64,000 nucleotides of DNA, taken from contig NZ_JAQQWS010000014.1 in assembly GCF_028610675.1 (NCBI RefSeq), positions 11,307-75,306 of the forward strand, read 5' to 3'. The notes beneath the pieces are model-generated. The model did no database searches and had not been told where the DNA came from. It saw only the letters and a program-made list of their open reading frames with translations. The position numbers and the translations under genes are program-made. The stretch comes from Alkalihalobacillus pseudalcaliphilus. Its GTDB lineage: Bacteria > Bacillota > Bacilli > Bacillales > Bacillaceae_D. This document shows, piece after piece, positions 44,298-54,519 of this stretch (position 1 is its first letter; every line of letters starts with the position of its first letter).

Positions 44298-47200
44298 TTA
44301 TCCAGTAATAATTGTACCTGATGGCCCTGTTCCAAACCTGAAAATACTGACGTGACCCGCACTATTTAATTGATTGGTTCCATTCACTAAACTGACAGAA
44401 AATGAAGATCGATTATTAATAGTAATCACATCTCCAGCTGCATAATTTTGCACTCTGATTAATGAAATTTGACCACCATTATCTGCATTAGAAGCTGGTG
44501 CAGCAGGTGTTGTACCGGCATTAACTGTCAGTGCAAAAACAGCGCCGCTAGCCGTAGTGTTTGCTGCAGTATTTAACGTCACAGCAATATAGTAAAGACC
44601 AGGCGTTACAATTGTAAAAGTACCAGTAGCATCATTATAAGTAATTCCAGTGAATTGTCTCGGTGTTAAGGCTGTAACAACCCCATTAATAGCCACTGTC
44701 TGTGGTTGCATATTACTATTAAAAAATGGTTGAACGGAAACTCCTGTAGGACCCGTTGCACCTCGAACTCCTTGAATCCCCTGAATCCCTTGTGCTCCGG
44801 TTATTCCTCGAACTCCTTGGATTCCCTGAATTCCTTGTGCTCCGGTTATTCCTCGAACTCCTTGGATTCCCTGAATTCCCTGTGCTCCAGTTATCCCTCG
44901 AACACCTTGGATTCCCTGAATTCCTTGTGCTCCGGTTATTCCTCGAACTCCTTGGATTCCCTGAATTCCCTGTGCTCCAGTNNNNNNNNNNNNNNNNNNN
45001 NNNNNNNNNNNNNNNNNNNNNNNNNNNNNNNNNNNNNNNNNNNNNNNNNNNNNNNNNNNNNNNNNNNNNNNNNNNNNNNNNTATCCCTCGAACTCCTTGG
45101 ATTCCCTGAATTCCCTGTGCTCCAGTTATCCCTCGAACTCCTTGGATTCCCTGAATACCTTGTGCTCCGGTTATTCCTCGAACACCTTGGATTCCCTGTT
45201 CTCCTGTTGGTCCTTGGATTCCTTGATCGCCTGTTATTCCTTGGAGCCCTTGCTCCCCTGTCGGTCCCTGGATTCCTTGATCGCCTGTTGGTCCCTGGAT
45301 TCCTTGTGCTCCTGTTGGTCCTTGGATTCCTTGATCGCCTGTTATTCCTTGGATTCCTTGATCGCCTGTTGGTCCCTGGATTCCTTGCTCTCCTGTTGGT
45401 CCTTGGAGCCCTTGTGCTCCTGTTATTCCTTGGAGCCCTTGTGCTCCTGTTATTCCTTGGATTCCTTGCTCCCCTGTTGGTCCTTGGATTCCTTGCTCTC
45501 CTGTTATTCCTTGGATTCCTTGCTCTCCTGTAATTCCCTGGATTCCTTGCTCTCCTGTTGGTCCTTGGATTCCTTGATCGCCTGTTTGTCCCTGGAGCCC
45601 TTGTGCTCCTGTTGGTCCCTGGAGCCCTTGTGCTCCTGTTGGCCCCTGGATTCCTTGTGCTCCTGTTGGTCCCTGGATTCCTTGATCGCCTGTTGGTCCC
45701 TGGATCCCTTGCTCTCCTGTTGGTCCCTGGATTCCTTGTGCTCCTGTTATTCCTTGGAGCCCTTGCTCCCCTGTTGGTCCTTGGATTCCTTGCTCTCCTG
45801 TTGGTCCTTGGAGCCCCTGCTCGCCTGTTGGTCCTTGGATCCCTTGCTCTCCTGTTGGTCCCTGGATCCCTTGCTCTCCTGTTGGTCCCTGGATTCCTTG
45901 CTCCCCTGTTGGCCCCTGGATTCCTTGCTCCCCTGTTGGCCCCTGGATTCCTTGCTCCCCTGTTGGTCCTTGGATTCCTTGTGCTCCTGTTATTCCTTGG
46001 ATTCCTTGCTCCCCTGTGGGTCCCTGGATTCCTTGCTCCCCTGTTGGTCCCTGGATTCCTTGCTCTCCTGTTGGTCCTTGGATCCCTTGCTCCCCTGTTG
46101 GCCCCTGGATTCCTTGCTCTCCTGTTATTCCTTGGATTCCTTGCTCTCCTGTTATTCCTTGGATTCCTTGCTCTCCTGTTGGTCCTTGGATCCCTTGTGC
46201 TCCTGTTATTCCTTGGATTCCTTGCTCTCCTGTAATTCCCTGGATTCCTTGCTCTCCTGTTGGTCCTTGGATTCCTTGCTCCCCTGTTGATCCTTGGATC
46301 CCTTGATCGCCTGTTGGTCCCTGGATTCCTTGCTCCCCTGTTGATCCTTGGAGCCCTTGATCGCCTGTTGGTCCCTGGATTCCTTGTGCTCCTGTTGGTC
46401 CTTGGATCCCTTGCGCTCCTGTTGGTCCTTGGATCCCTTGCTCCCCTGTTGGTCCCTGGATTCCTTGTGCTCCTGTTATTCCTTGGATTCCTTGATCGCC
46501 TGTTATTCCTTGGATTCCTTGATCGCCTGTTGGTCCTTGGATCCCTTGCTCCCCTGTTGGTCCTTGGATCCCTTGCTCCCCTGTTGGTCCTTGGATCCCT
46601 TGCTCCCCTGTTGGTCCCTGGATTCCTTGTGCTCCTGTTATTCCCTGGATCCCTTGTGCTCCTGTTATTCCCTGGATCCCTTGTGCTCCTGTTATTCCTT
46701 GGATTCCTTGATCGCCTGTTGGTCCTTGGATCCCTTGCTCCCCTGTTGGTCCCTGGATTCCTTGATCGCCTGTTGGTCCCTGGATTCCTTGATCGCCTGT
46801 TGGTCCCTGGATCCCCTGCTCTCCTGTTGGTCCTTGGATCCCTTGTGCTCCTGTAATTCCCTGGATTCCTTGTGCTCCTGTTGGTCCCTGGATTCCTTGA
46901 TCGCCTGTAATTCCTTGGATCCCTTGATCGCCTGTTGGTCCCTGGATTCCTTGTGCTCCTGTTATTCCTTGGATTCCTTGATCGCCTGTTGGTCCCTGGA
47001 TCCCTTGATCGCCTGTTGGTCCCTGGATTCCTTGTGCTCCTGTTATTCCTTGGATTCCTTGATCGCCTGTTGGTCCTTGGATCCCTTGATCGCCTGTTGG
47101 TCCAGTTATACCACTCGCCACTAAAAGTGTATAGTCTGGCGAAAAACCTGGTATCCCTGTAGGAGGCGTATTGTTAACAATGTATGCATTTCCATCAAAA

Positions 47201-47722
47201 GTAACTACTTGACCTAACCTATAACTAGCAGCATCCCCAGGGTCAAACGTCGTTACACCGTCTAGTCCAGCTCCTGTTGCTCCCGGAATCCCTGTCGCTC
47301 CGGTTACTCCCGGTATTCCTGTCGCCCCGGTTACTCCTGGCATTCCTGTCGCTCCGGTTACTCCTGGCACTCCTGTCGCTCCGGTTACTCCTGGCACTCC
47401 TGTCGCTCCGGTTACTCCTGGCACTCCTGTCGCTCCGGTTACTCCTGNNNNNNNNNNNNNNNNNNNNNNNNNNNNNNNNNNNNNNNNNNNNNNNNNNNNN
47501 NNNNNNNNNNNNNNNNNNNNNNNNNNNNNNNNNNNNNNNNNNNNNNNGCACTCCTGTCGCTCCGGTTGCTCCCGGAATCCCCGTCGCTCCTTGTGGGCCA
47601 GCTGGTCCTCTTGGTCCCCTAGGCCCAATCGCATTTCTAGAAAATGGATCATTTAACGTCAAACTATTGTTCAATAGATTCCGATTTCTTTGGCAACACT
47701 CTCTTTTATTATGAAATTTCAT
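44298..47722 (-). CDS. BclA-like collagen-repeat exosporium/spore-surface protein (split by assembly gaps)
   Basis: One gene whose frame is broken only by two 100-N gaps. ATG 47722 follows GAGAGGAGG. The N-terminus contains SLTLNDPFSRNAIGPRGP, then Gly-X-Y repeats of the GVTGATGVP type. A roughly 45-residue globular insert (around 47150-47260, with GQVVTFDGNAYIV) follows, then about 70 nine-residue units of GPTGEQGIQ, GPTGDQGIQ and GITGAQGIQ, then 15-residue GVRGITGAQGIQGIQ units. The C-terminus (about 150 residues, 44298-44740) is a BclA/C1q-type beta-sandwich trimerisation head. It probably forms hair-like filaments on the spore. Threonines in the repeats are likely O-glycosylated (inference). 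True length is unknown. Confidence 0.88.
44982..45081. other. Assembly gap (100 N) in the collagen gene
   Basis: Exactly 100 Ns within repeats. 100 is not a multiple of 3, so the reading frame appears to change across it, an artefact of the arbitrary length. Confidence 0.95.
47448..47547. other. Assembly gap (100 N) in the collagen gene, N-terminal block
   Basis: Exactly 100 Ns between GVTGATGVP-type repeats. The frames on the two sides differ only because of the arbitrary gap size. Confidence 0.95.
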
Positions 47723-47862
47723 TCTACGGTACCTCCTCTCCCTCATCCTATTCATATCAATTACTTACTGCTTAAACACATAACTATAATGAATCAAAAA
47801 ATCAGGATACCTTATTAAATTTGAGTCTATTAAAATAGGAAAATTAGGACCTTTTATTTTGA

Positions 47863-47901
47863 ACAAAAAAAACACAACTCGCTAATAATACAAGTTGTGT
47901 T
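47863..47901 (-). terminator. Terminator of the M23 peptidase gene
   Basis: AACACAACT (47871-47879) pairs with AGTTGTGTT (47893-47901). Eight or more Ts follow on the minus strand. Confidence 0.85.
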
Positions 47902-47940
47902 CAATATATTGAATCTATTTAGATACCTATTCAGTTTAAA

Positions 47941-49380
47941 TTAGTTTCTAGGAATATATCGTAAAGGATCTACCGCATTAGATTTTGCTTGATTCCAACC
48001 GCCCTCATGTACTTCAAAGTGAAGATGTGGACCCGTTGAATGACCCGTATTACCCATTAAACCAATTTGCTGACCACGTGAAACTCTGTCACCAACACTA
48101 ACATCTCGACGCTCTAAATGAGCATATAATGTCGTGACTTGTCTTCCATCTACGATATGACTAATCATCACATAATGACCATAGCTGCTTGAAAATTGTG
48201 ATGTGATAACTTGTCCAGCTTCAGCCGCCCAAATTGGCACATCTCCAGTACGACCATTTTTACCAATATCAATTCCGTAATGCATGCTACCACCGAAACT
48301 ACCATTTGGACCGAAAGAACCACGATAACCGTACGTTGATGTTAAAGTACCAGTCGCAGGTCTCATAAAGATTGTTCCTGACTCTGCAGGCTGGCTTACA
48401 CTCGGACTTCCACCACCCGAATTGCTATTATTTGAACCTCCACCACCTGAGCCTGAGCCACTTGATGGATTATTATTACTAGACGCTTGTTTTGCCGCCG
48501 TTTGCTCGGCTTCACGTTGCTTTCGCTCTTCTTCTGCTTTTCTAGCTTCTTCTGCCTTACGAGCTTCCTCAGCTTTTCTAACTTCTTCCGCTAAACGAGC
48601 TTGTTCCTCTTCCCATTCCTTCAATTGTTGCTTTAATGCTGCTTCTTGAGATTTTAAAATTGATTCTTGTTCTTCAATGTCCATAATATGATTATGTATG
48701 TCGCTTTGTTTTTCTTCCATCTGCTCAAGTAGCTTTTCTTTTTCTAATTTCTGATCATTCAGTTCTTCTTTTAGAACCTCTAATTCATTTAAATGCCCTT
48801 CTAATTTCTCTAAATTATTTTCAACGGCTTCTTTATTCGCTTCTAATGCTTCTTGGTCGGCAATATGAGCTTCTAAAATATTCCGATCCTGCTGAGCGAT
48901 AAGTGTTAGAGCTGCCATACGATCGATTAAATCACTAAAACTATTTGCCCCAAGGATAACCTCAAGGATATTCACTTCGCCTCGTTGATACATCGTTTTT
49001 GCTCTGTCTTTTAATAGCTCATCACGCTCTGCTATCCGTTCTTCCAAGATTTTAATTTCTTCTTTTAACGCCGCAATCTCCGCTTCAACTTCAAAGATTT
49101 CATTTTGTTTTGAGCTAATCTGATTATTCGTATCAACCAATTCTTGGTCAACTGTTTCAAGCTCGTTATTTAAACTATTAATCTCAGATTCTACTTCTTG
49201 AAGCTCAGAAGCTTTTTCATCCGCTTCCTCTTGAATTTGCTCTCTTTCTTGTTCCACATCAGAAATCTGATTTTTAATCTCTTCATTTGCTGATGCTGCT
49301 GGTGCTAAAATAGCTTGTCCTGCAAAAACAGAGACGGCTACAGCAGCTGCAACCGTCAAATTAATAAGCTTTCTTTTCAT
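47941..49380 (-). CDS. EnvC-like murein hydrolase activator/M23 metallopeptidase
   Basis: This 479-residue secreted protein has a signal peptide (residues 1-31, ending ASA-N), a long coiled coil from about 33 to 290 with KAEEARKAEEARK runs, a Ser/Gly/Asn linker, and a C-terminal LytM/M23 domain (about 350-475). Zinc ligands are in MHYGIDIG and GPHLHFEVH. It is encoded downstream of ftsEX, whose membrane complex typically activates such hydrolases during growth or division. It probably cleaves peptidoglycan peptide cross-links, or activates other hydrolases. Confidence 0.92.
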   Translation of the reverse strand: MKRKLINLTVAAAVAVSVFAGQAILAPAASANEEIKNQISDVEQEREQIQEEADEKASELQEVESEINSLNNELETVDQELVDTNNQISSKQNEIFEVEAEIAALKEEIKILEERIAERDELLKDRAKTMYQRGEVNILEVILGANSFSDLIDRMAALTLIAQQDRNILEAHIADQEALEANKEAVENNLEKLEGHLNELEVLKEELNDQKLEKEKLLEQMEEKQSDIHNHIMDIEEQESILKSQEAALKQQLKEWEEEQARLAEEVRKAEEARKAEEARKAEEERKQREAEQTAAKQASSNNNPSSGSGSGGGGSNNSNSGGGSPSVSQPAESGTIFMRPATGTLTSTYGYRGSFGPNGSFGGSMHYGIDIGKNGRTGDVPIWAAEAGQVITSQFSSSYGHYVMISHIVDGRQVTTLYAHLERRDVSVGDRVSRGQQIGLMGNTGHSTGPHLHFEVHEGGWNQAKSNAVDPLRYIPRN

Positions 49381-49446
49381 TCAACCGTTCCTCCTATTAT
49401 TTCTGTTTTCTATTTATATGAGGCGTTTTGTTTGAGCGATCTAGCT

Positions 49447-50337
49447 TTATACTTTTAAGAATTTACGTACCGACATTAAACTTCCCCAAACCCCTACAAT
49501 GGCTCCAATTCCAACGATGACAAAGGATATTTGCCAAATAAACGCAGAAGGTGAAAGTAATGAAAAATTCATTGCCTGAAAGGCCGTATCAAAGTTTTGG
49601 AACAAATAATTATATCCAAAAGCAATAATAAGCACTGGTATGATTGAGCCAATGATTCCAAGTAAAAACCCTTCAATAAAGAACGGCCAACGAATAAAAC
49701 CATTGGTAGCCCCTACTAACTTCATAATCTTAATTTCTCGTTGTCTAGCAACAATTGTAAGTTTAATTGTGTTAGCAATGAGGAATATAGCAGTAAAGAG
49801 CATACCGACAACTAACACAGCACCAATCACACGAATGAAGTTGGTCACTGTAAATAGATTCTCAATAATATCTTCACCATAATAAACACTCTCAACATAA
49901 GTAAATTCAGTGATTTCTAGAGCTAAAGGTTCTGTTAGCTGTGGTGTTCCGGCACGCACAACAAACACATCATTTAATGGATTCTCATCGCCACGAAACG
50001 ATTCAAATACAACACTATCCATACTATCAATTAATTGATTTAATCCTTCTTCCCGACCAACAAAATCAACTGATTCGACGTCACTTAGTGCTAATATTTC
50101 TTCTCTTAACTCATCCTGATTTTCTTCCGAAGCTGTCAAATCAATATGAACTCGAATTTCAACATTATCTTCAACTGAAGCCGTTAAATGATTAACATTA
50201 AATATTAATAGAAAAAAAACACCAACGACAAAAAGCATAATCGTCACAGCACTAACAGAGGCAAACGTCATCCACCCATTACGTGCTAGGTTTTTGGTTC
50301 CTTCTTTTATATGTCGTCCGAGGGTACTAAGCTTCAT
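49447..50337 (-). CDS. ftsX: Cell division/wall hydrolase regulator FtsX
   Basis: This 296-residue membrane protein has four helices: one N-terminal, an extracellular domain of about 115 residues (residues 50-165), then three C-terminal helices with a FtsX/MacB-like fold and REIKIMKLVGATNGFIRWPF. With FtsE it transmits ATP hydrolysis to peptidoglycan hydrolases outside the cell. It overlaps ftsE by 11 bp. Confidence 0.96.
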   Translation of the reverse strand: MKLSTLGRHIKEGTKNLARNGWMTFASVSAVTIMLFVVGVFFLLIFNVNHLTASVEDNVEIRVHIDLTASEENQDELREEILALSDVESVDFVGREEGLNQLIDSMDSVVFESFRGDENPLNDVFVVRAGTPQLTEPLALEITEFTYVESVYYGEDIIENLFTVTNFIRVIGAVLVVGMLFTAIFLIANTIKLTIVARQREIKIMKLVGATNGFIRWPFFIEGFLLGIIGSIIPVLIIAFGYNYLFQNFDTAFQAMNFSLLSPSAFIWQISFVIVGIGAIVGVWGSLMSVRKFLKV

Positions 50338-51019
50338 AACCGTAGTTCCCCCTTACCTCGTCACGTACAATTCGACCAGATTCTATCGCAATAACACGCT
50401 TTTTGATTGTATTAACAATATCTTTATTATGTGTGGCCATTAAAATCGTCGTACCACGGTGATTGATTTCATCTAAGACATCCATAATTCCCCACGACGT
50501 GTCTGGATCAAGGTTACCTGTAGGCTCGTCCGCAATCAATAACTCTGGAGAATTAACAATAGCTCTTGCAATGGCTACCCTTTGTTGTTCACCACCTGAT
50601 AATTCCGATGGATAAGAACGTGCTTTATTTTTCAATTGCACAACCTCTAGGACATCCATCACCTTACGCTTAATGACATCACCTTTCTCTTCTATTACTT
50701 CTAGTGCATAGGCAATGTTTTCATATACCGTAAGCTGTTGCAGGAGTCTAAAGTCCTGGAATACAACCCCAATTCGTCTTCTTAAATACGGGACTTCTTT
50801 CTCTTTCATCTTACCGATATTTGTGCCCGTAATAATGATCTCGCCTTTTGTTGGCTTCACTTCACGGTACATTAACTTTATAAAAGTTGATTTACCTGCT
50901 CCACTTGGACCAACCACATATACAAATTCACCTTTATCTATAGAAATGTTAATGCCATTAATGGCTTTCACATTATTTGGATAAGTTTTCCAAACGTCAT
51001 TCATTTGAATCATTTCCAT
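50327..51019 (-). CDS. ftsE: ABC-type ATPase FtsE
   Basis: This 230-residue ATPase has Walker A GPSGAGKST at 37-45, a Q loop FQDFRLL, LSGGEQQR signature and Walker B LLIADEPTGNLDP. It pairs with FtsX to control wall hydrolases. The ATG follows GGAAGTGA. About 540 bp of non-coding DNA precede it. Confidence 0.96.
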   Translation of the reverse strand: MEMIQMNDVWKTYPNNVKAINGINISIDKGEFVYVVGPSGAGKSTFIKLMYREVKPTKGEIIITGTNIGKMKEKEVPYLRRRIGVVFQDFRLLQQLTVYENIAYALEVIEEKGDVIKRKVMDVLEVVQLKNKARSYPSELSGGEQQRVAIARAIVNSPELLIADEPTGNLDPDTSWGIMDVLDEINHRGTTILMATHNKDIVNTIKKRVIAIESGRIVRDEVRGNYGYEA

Positions 51020-51558
51020 GTTATCACTTCCTTGCGCTCTTTTTTAACTTAACGTCACGAACTCGACATTAATTGCGCGAAATTCATTAATTTAACGCGT
51101 ATTTCATATGTTGAATTATGTAAAAATCACACCCTTTTTGAACAGTTTTGTCATACTGCCTATTCATTATAACACTATTTAAAAAGTCATGACCTAGCAT
51201 TTTTATTACATTTTCATTTCAAAGTCAACTAATAAATCTTCTAAATATCTTTACCTCAACATCTAAGGTCAATTATGTAAATTTAAAAGGACAACGGAAA
51301 CCCGCCAAATTTCACACTTTCCATTCATTTCAATCAGGTCTTAATGAATAGATTTTGATAAAAAATGACAGTTATTTAGCACCTAACAAACAAGGACTAT
51401 AAACCTATTTTCCTATAAAGGTCACAAACCGACACATCCATATTTATAGGTCTTTTTTAGACTATTTCGTCAATTTATTCAATATTTCTAAACAGCAAAA
51501 AACCATCCTATCCTTTTTAGAATACTCATATCCCAAAAAGGTAGAATGGTTTAAAAAA
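51020..51558. other. Intergenic region upstream of ftsE
   Basis: AT-rich, no credible gene. It contains the cccB terminator at its end and presumably the ftsEX promoter, which I could not place with confidence. Confidence 0.45.
51496..51552 (-). terminator. Terminator of cccB
   Basis: AAACCATCCTATCCTTTTT (51500-51518) pairs with AAAAAGGTAGAATGGTTT (51535-51552) with few mismatches. On the minus strand a T run follows. Confidence 0.85.
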
Positions 51559-51930
51559 TTATTGTTGTTCTTCAATCCAAAGAGCTAAATTCTCAGCTTC
51601 TTCATCTGAGATTTGTGATTCCGAGAAACTTGGCATCGTGCCTTGTCCATTACGAATTACGGTATAAATATCATCCGCGGTAAATCCTTTACCTGTTAAC
51701 GCAGGACCGCCTCCACCTGATAAGTCACCACCGTGACAGCCAATACAGCTCTGGTTATACACTTCTTCCGCTTGCGCAACATCAACTGTGCCACCATCTA
51801 CATCGTTAGCCTCTTCATCACCTGCAGGTGTTTCAGTTCCAGTATCCTCTTCAGGAGCTGTGTTGTCGTCACCACCACCACAGGCTGTTAAGGCAACCAC
51901 TAGACCTAAAGCAATTAAAAATTTCTTCAT
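51559..51930 (-). CDS. cccB: Cytochrome c551 lipoprotein
   Basis: This 123-residue membrane-anchored cytochrome has a lipoprotein signal peptide with lipobox LTAC (Cys17), an acidic Thr/Glu/Asp linker, and a heme c domain with CIGCH and the distal methionine in GTMPSFSES. It carries electrons in the respiratory chain on the outer face of the membrane. The acidic linker is typical of alkaliphile cytochromes. It lies between ftsE and yvjA as in B. subtilis. Confidence 0.95.
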   Translation of the reverse strand: MKKFLIALGLVVALTACGGGDDNTAPEEDTGTETPAGDEEANDVDGGTVDVAQAEEVYNQSCIGCHGGDLSGGGGPALTGKGFTADDIYTVIRNGQGTMPSFSESQISDEEAENLALWIEEQQ

Positions 51931-51979
51931 CTCTTCTTACCTCCTTTGCTCTTAGATGTTTTAAGTATAGCTTAAATTA

Positions 51980-52855
51980 TCAAGGATTCGTGCGATTAAA
52001 CCCTTCGCCAAGTACCTCCGTCGCATTCGTAACGATAACAAATGCTTTTGGGTCAATGGTTTTGACAATTTGTTTCAATTTTGTGACCTCGCTTTGGTTG
52101 ACCACACACATCAATATATCTTTCTCTTGATTTGTATATCCACCAAACCCTTTTAACTTCGTCACTCCACGATCCACCTCTTGCAAAATTCCATCTTTTA
52201 CGGCTTCTTGACTCTCGGAGATAATTAAAGCTATCTTTGCATATCCTACCCCCATTTGCACAATATCAATCGTTTTTCCGGTAACAAATAAAGAAATTAA
52301 AGCATACAGGGCTAATTCAAGACCAAATGCTACAGCTGAGGCAATAACAATTAAACCATCCATAATAAAAACGGCTGCTCCAATGCTGATTCCGGTATAC
52401 TTTTGAATAATTTGTGCTGCTAAATCGGTTCCTCCAGTACTAGCATTTGCACGAAAGACAATTCCTAAACCTAAACCGACACCAATACCACCAAAAAGTG
52501 CACCTAATAACGGGTCTTCAAACCCAACAGACCAATCTCTTGTCAAAAGAACGATAAATGGTAAAAAGGCAGTACCGACTAATGTTTTTAAACCATATTT
52601 AAATCCACCTAACAAAATAATCCCTAAAATAAATAAAGGTATATTCAAAGCCCACTGTACGAAGGCTGGCTCAAGTCCAAAAACATGATTCATAATCGTA
52701 CTAAAACCACTCACGCCGCCCGATGCGATTTTATTCGGTAATAAAAATAAATTAAACGACATCGCCACAATGGCAGAACCTAAAAGTATATGTCCATAAA
52801 TAAAGAAAAATTGCCAAACCTTTCCTCTTTGTGGCAAGCCTCTCCTACTTCCCAT
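51980..52855 (-). CDS. yvjA: YitT-family membrane protein, YvjA-like
   Basis: This 291-residue protein has five membrane helices in the first 200 residues (YitT/DUF161) and a C-terminal soluble DUF2179 domain (DILMCVVNQSEVTKLKQIVK). It is a member of a large Bacillus family with no firmly known substrate. The ATG follows GGGAGG. It is transcribed ahead of cccB. Confidence 0.9.
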   Translation of the reverse strand: MGSRRGLPQRGKVWQFFFIYGHILLGSAIVAMSFNLFLLPNKIASGGVSGFSTIMNHVFGLEPAFVQWALNIPLFILGIILLGGFKYGLKTLVGTAFLPFIVLLTRDWSVGFEDPLLGALFGGIGVGLGLGIVFRANASTGGTDLAAQIIQKYTGISIGAAVFIMDGLIVIASAVAFGLELALYALISLFVTGKTIDIVQMGVGYAKIALIISESQEAVKDGILQEVDRGVTKLKGFGGYTNQEKDILMCVVNQSEVTKLKQIVKTIDPKAFVIVTNATEVLGEGFNRTNP

Positions 52856-53027
52856 CCCTAAAATGCCTCCCTTAAAGCGTATTCTCCTATTAGTAGTATG
52901 TCTATTTTCTACGAATCCTTGCGTAGTATAGCACTACAGAAATCAACTTGTAAATAAGAGTCAGTTAACGCATTAAAGGAGTGCTTTGCAGAGACGCTTA
53001 GAACGCCGCACATGTTTAGGCTTCTAC

Positions 53028-53250
53028 CTTTTGTATGAAAGTTGCTTAGGGGCGATGGGTTGTGCCTTGAAGTTAGCTGGTCATCCATCTTGCGATAGAT
53101 GACCTTTACAGGGCACTGCTCCCTTTTGGTCGTGCGGACTCCTCATGGTGATGGAGTTGTAAAAAGGGCCAACTGTTTGAAAAGTCGCCACTACTTTCAT
53201 ATTTGTTGGTGGCGGAGTGAATGGGGCTTCGCCATGTGGGTTTTGTATAG
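53028..53250. repeat. Dispersed repeat module P, copy 4 (most complete)
   Basis: The copy has TATGAAAGTTGCTTAGGGGC, CTTGAAGTTAGCTGGTCATC, GGCACTGCTCCC, GCCAACTGTTTGAAAAGTCG, TTGTTGGTGGCGGAG and GCTTCGCCATG in order. It ends just before array D. Confidence 0.75.
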
Positions 53251-53267
53251 TGTTCTTAGGGATGCCT

Positions 53268-54174
53268 TTACTCATCTTCTTCCCTCGAGTAACTGTCTCG
53301 TTCAGCCCTTTTCGTTTCTTTACTCGCTCACTTTCCTTGAGTAACTGTCTCGTTCGCCTCTTTTCGTTACTTTACTCTCTCATTTCCCTCGAGTAACTGT
53401 CTCGTTCGCCTCTTTTTGTGACTTTACTTATCTTCTTCCTCGAGTAACTGTCTCGTTCGCCTCTTTTCGTTACTTTACTCATCTTCTTCCCTCGAATAAC
53501 TGACTCGTTCGCCTCTTTTCGTTACTTTACTCGCTCACTTCCCTCGAGTAACTGTCTCGTTCGCCTCTTTTCGTTACTTTACTCATCTTCTTCCCTTGAG
53601 TAACTGATACGTTCAGCTCTTTTCGTTACTTTACTGACTCACTTCCCATGAGTAATTGGCACGTTCGCCTCTTTTTGTGACTTTACTTATCTTCTTCCCT
53701 CGAGTAACTGTCTCGTTCGCCTCTTTTCGTTACTTTACTCATCTTCTTCCCTCGAGTAACTGTCTCGTTCGGCTCTTTTCGTTACTTTACTCATCTTCTT
53801 CCCTCGAGTAACTGACTCGTTCGCCTCTTTTCGTTACTTTACTCACCTACTTCCCTCGAGTAACTGGCACGTTCGTCTCTTTTCGTTACTTTACTCGCAC
53901 ACTTCCCATGAGTAACTGACTCGTTCGCCTCTTTTCGTTACTTTACTCGCTCACTTCCCATGAGTAACTGACTCGTTCGCCTCTTTTCGTTACTTTACTC
54001 GCTCACTTCCCATGAGTAACTGACTCGTNNNNNNNNNNNNNNNNNNNNNNNNNNNNNNNNNNNNNNNNNNNNNNNNNNNNNNNNNNNNNNNNNNNNNNNN
54101 NNNNNNNNNNNNNNNNNNNNNNNNNNNNTCGCACCTTTTCGTTACTTTACTCACCTACTTCCCTCGAGTAACTG
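53268..54174. repeat. Tandem array D, 52-bp units, with a 100-N gap
   Basis: Units of CGTTACTTTACTCGCTCACT, TCCCTCGAGTAACTG and TCTCGTTCGCCTCTTT repeat every 52 bp; GAGTAACTG occurs at 53287, 53339 and onward. Most units have an inverted repeat TTACTCG/CGAGTAA or TTACTC/GAGTAA. Variants include CATGAGTAACTGACTCG and CTCATCTTC centres. At least 15 units are present; the gap at 54029-54128 hides more. It lies between yvjA and prfB. Confidence 0.92.
54029..54128. other. Assembly gap (100 N) in array D
   Basis: Exactly 100 Ns with the same 52-bp units on both sides. Confidence 0.95.
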
Positions 54175-54481
54175 ACATATTATTAGCCTTTTCATGCAGA
54201 CTCTTCGTTTTTTGTACTTCTCATTCAAAAACCAAATGAATGAAAAGCCACTTGTTAAAAAATGCAAAGATATCCTTTCATATTTTGTTGCTGAGGGAAA
54301 CGACTGGAAGATCTCTTCAGGCTTGTGTTGTTGTAGATAACCCCGTTTACTAGAAATACAATCCTCTAATTGCTCGCGTTTCATAATAGTCGTGTCCCGC
54401 CTATTCCACCGCGCTTTCGCACCATCATTCCCATACCTCGACTTAGTGCCATCTTTCACATCTCCCTTGCTTCTATACAAC

Positions 54482-54507
54482 AAAAAAAGCCCCGCAATCA
54501 GGAGCTT
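54482..54507 (-). terminator. Terminator of prfB
   Basis: AAGCCCC (54487-54493) pairs with GGAGCTT (54501-54507), with a wobble. A T run of seven follows on the minus strand. Confidence 0.7.
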
Positions 54508-54519
54508 ATTCTGCCGATA

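Noticed and set aside
45097..47162. Long plus-strand open frames (up to about 400 codons) opposite the collagen gene
   Set aside because: They arise because 27-bp coding repeats on the minus strand lack stop codons in other frames. They have no ribosome-binding sites, and the collagen frame has a proper start, domain structure and head.
44298..47722. Frameshifted pseudogene for the collagen protein
   Set aside because: Frame changes coincide exactly with the two 100-N gaps, whose length is arbitrary; each sequenced segment is open in one frame.
53268..54174. CRISPR-like array
   Set aside because: The 52-bp units abut directly; there are no unique spacers of uniform length between identical repeats, and no cas genes are present. 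The same applies to arrays A, B, C and E.
54151..54483. Small minus-strand gene of about 110 codons next to array D
   Set aside because: It ends inside array D, has no recognisable domain or signal, and the first part is in a region between prfB terminator and repeats. A shorter protein from its internal ATG cannot be excluded.
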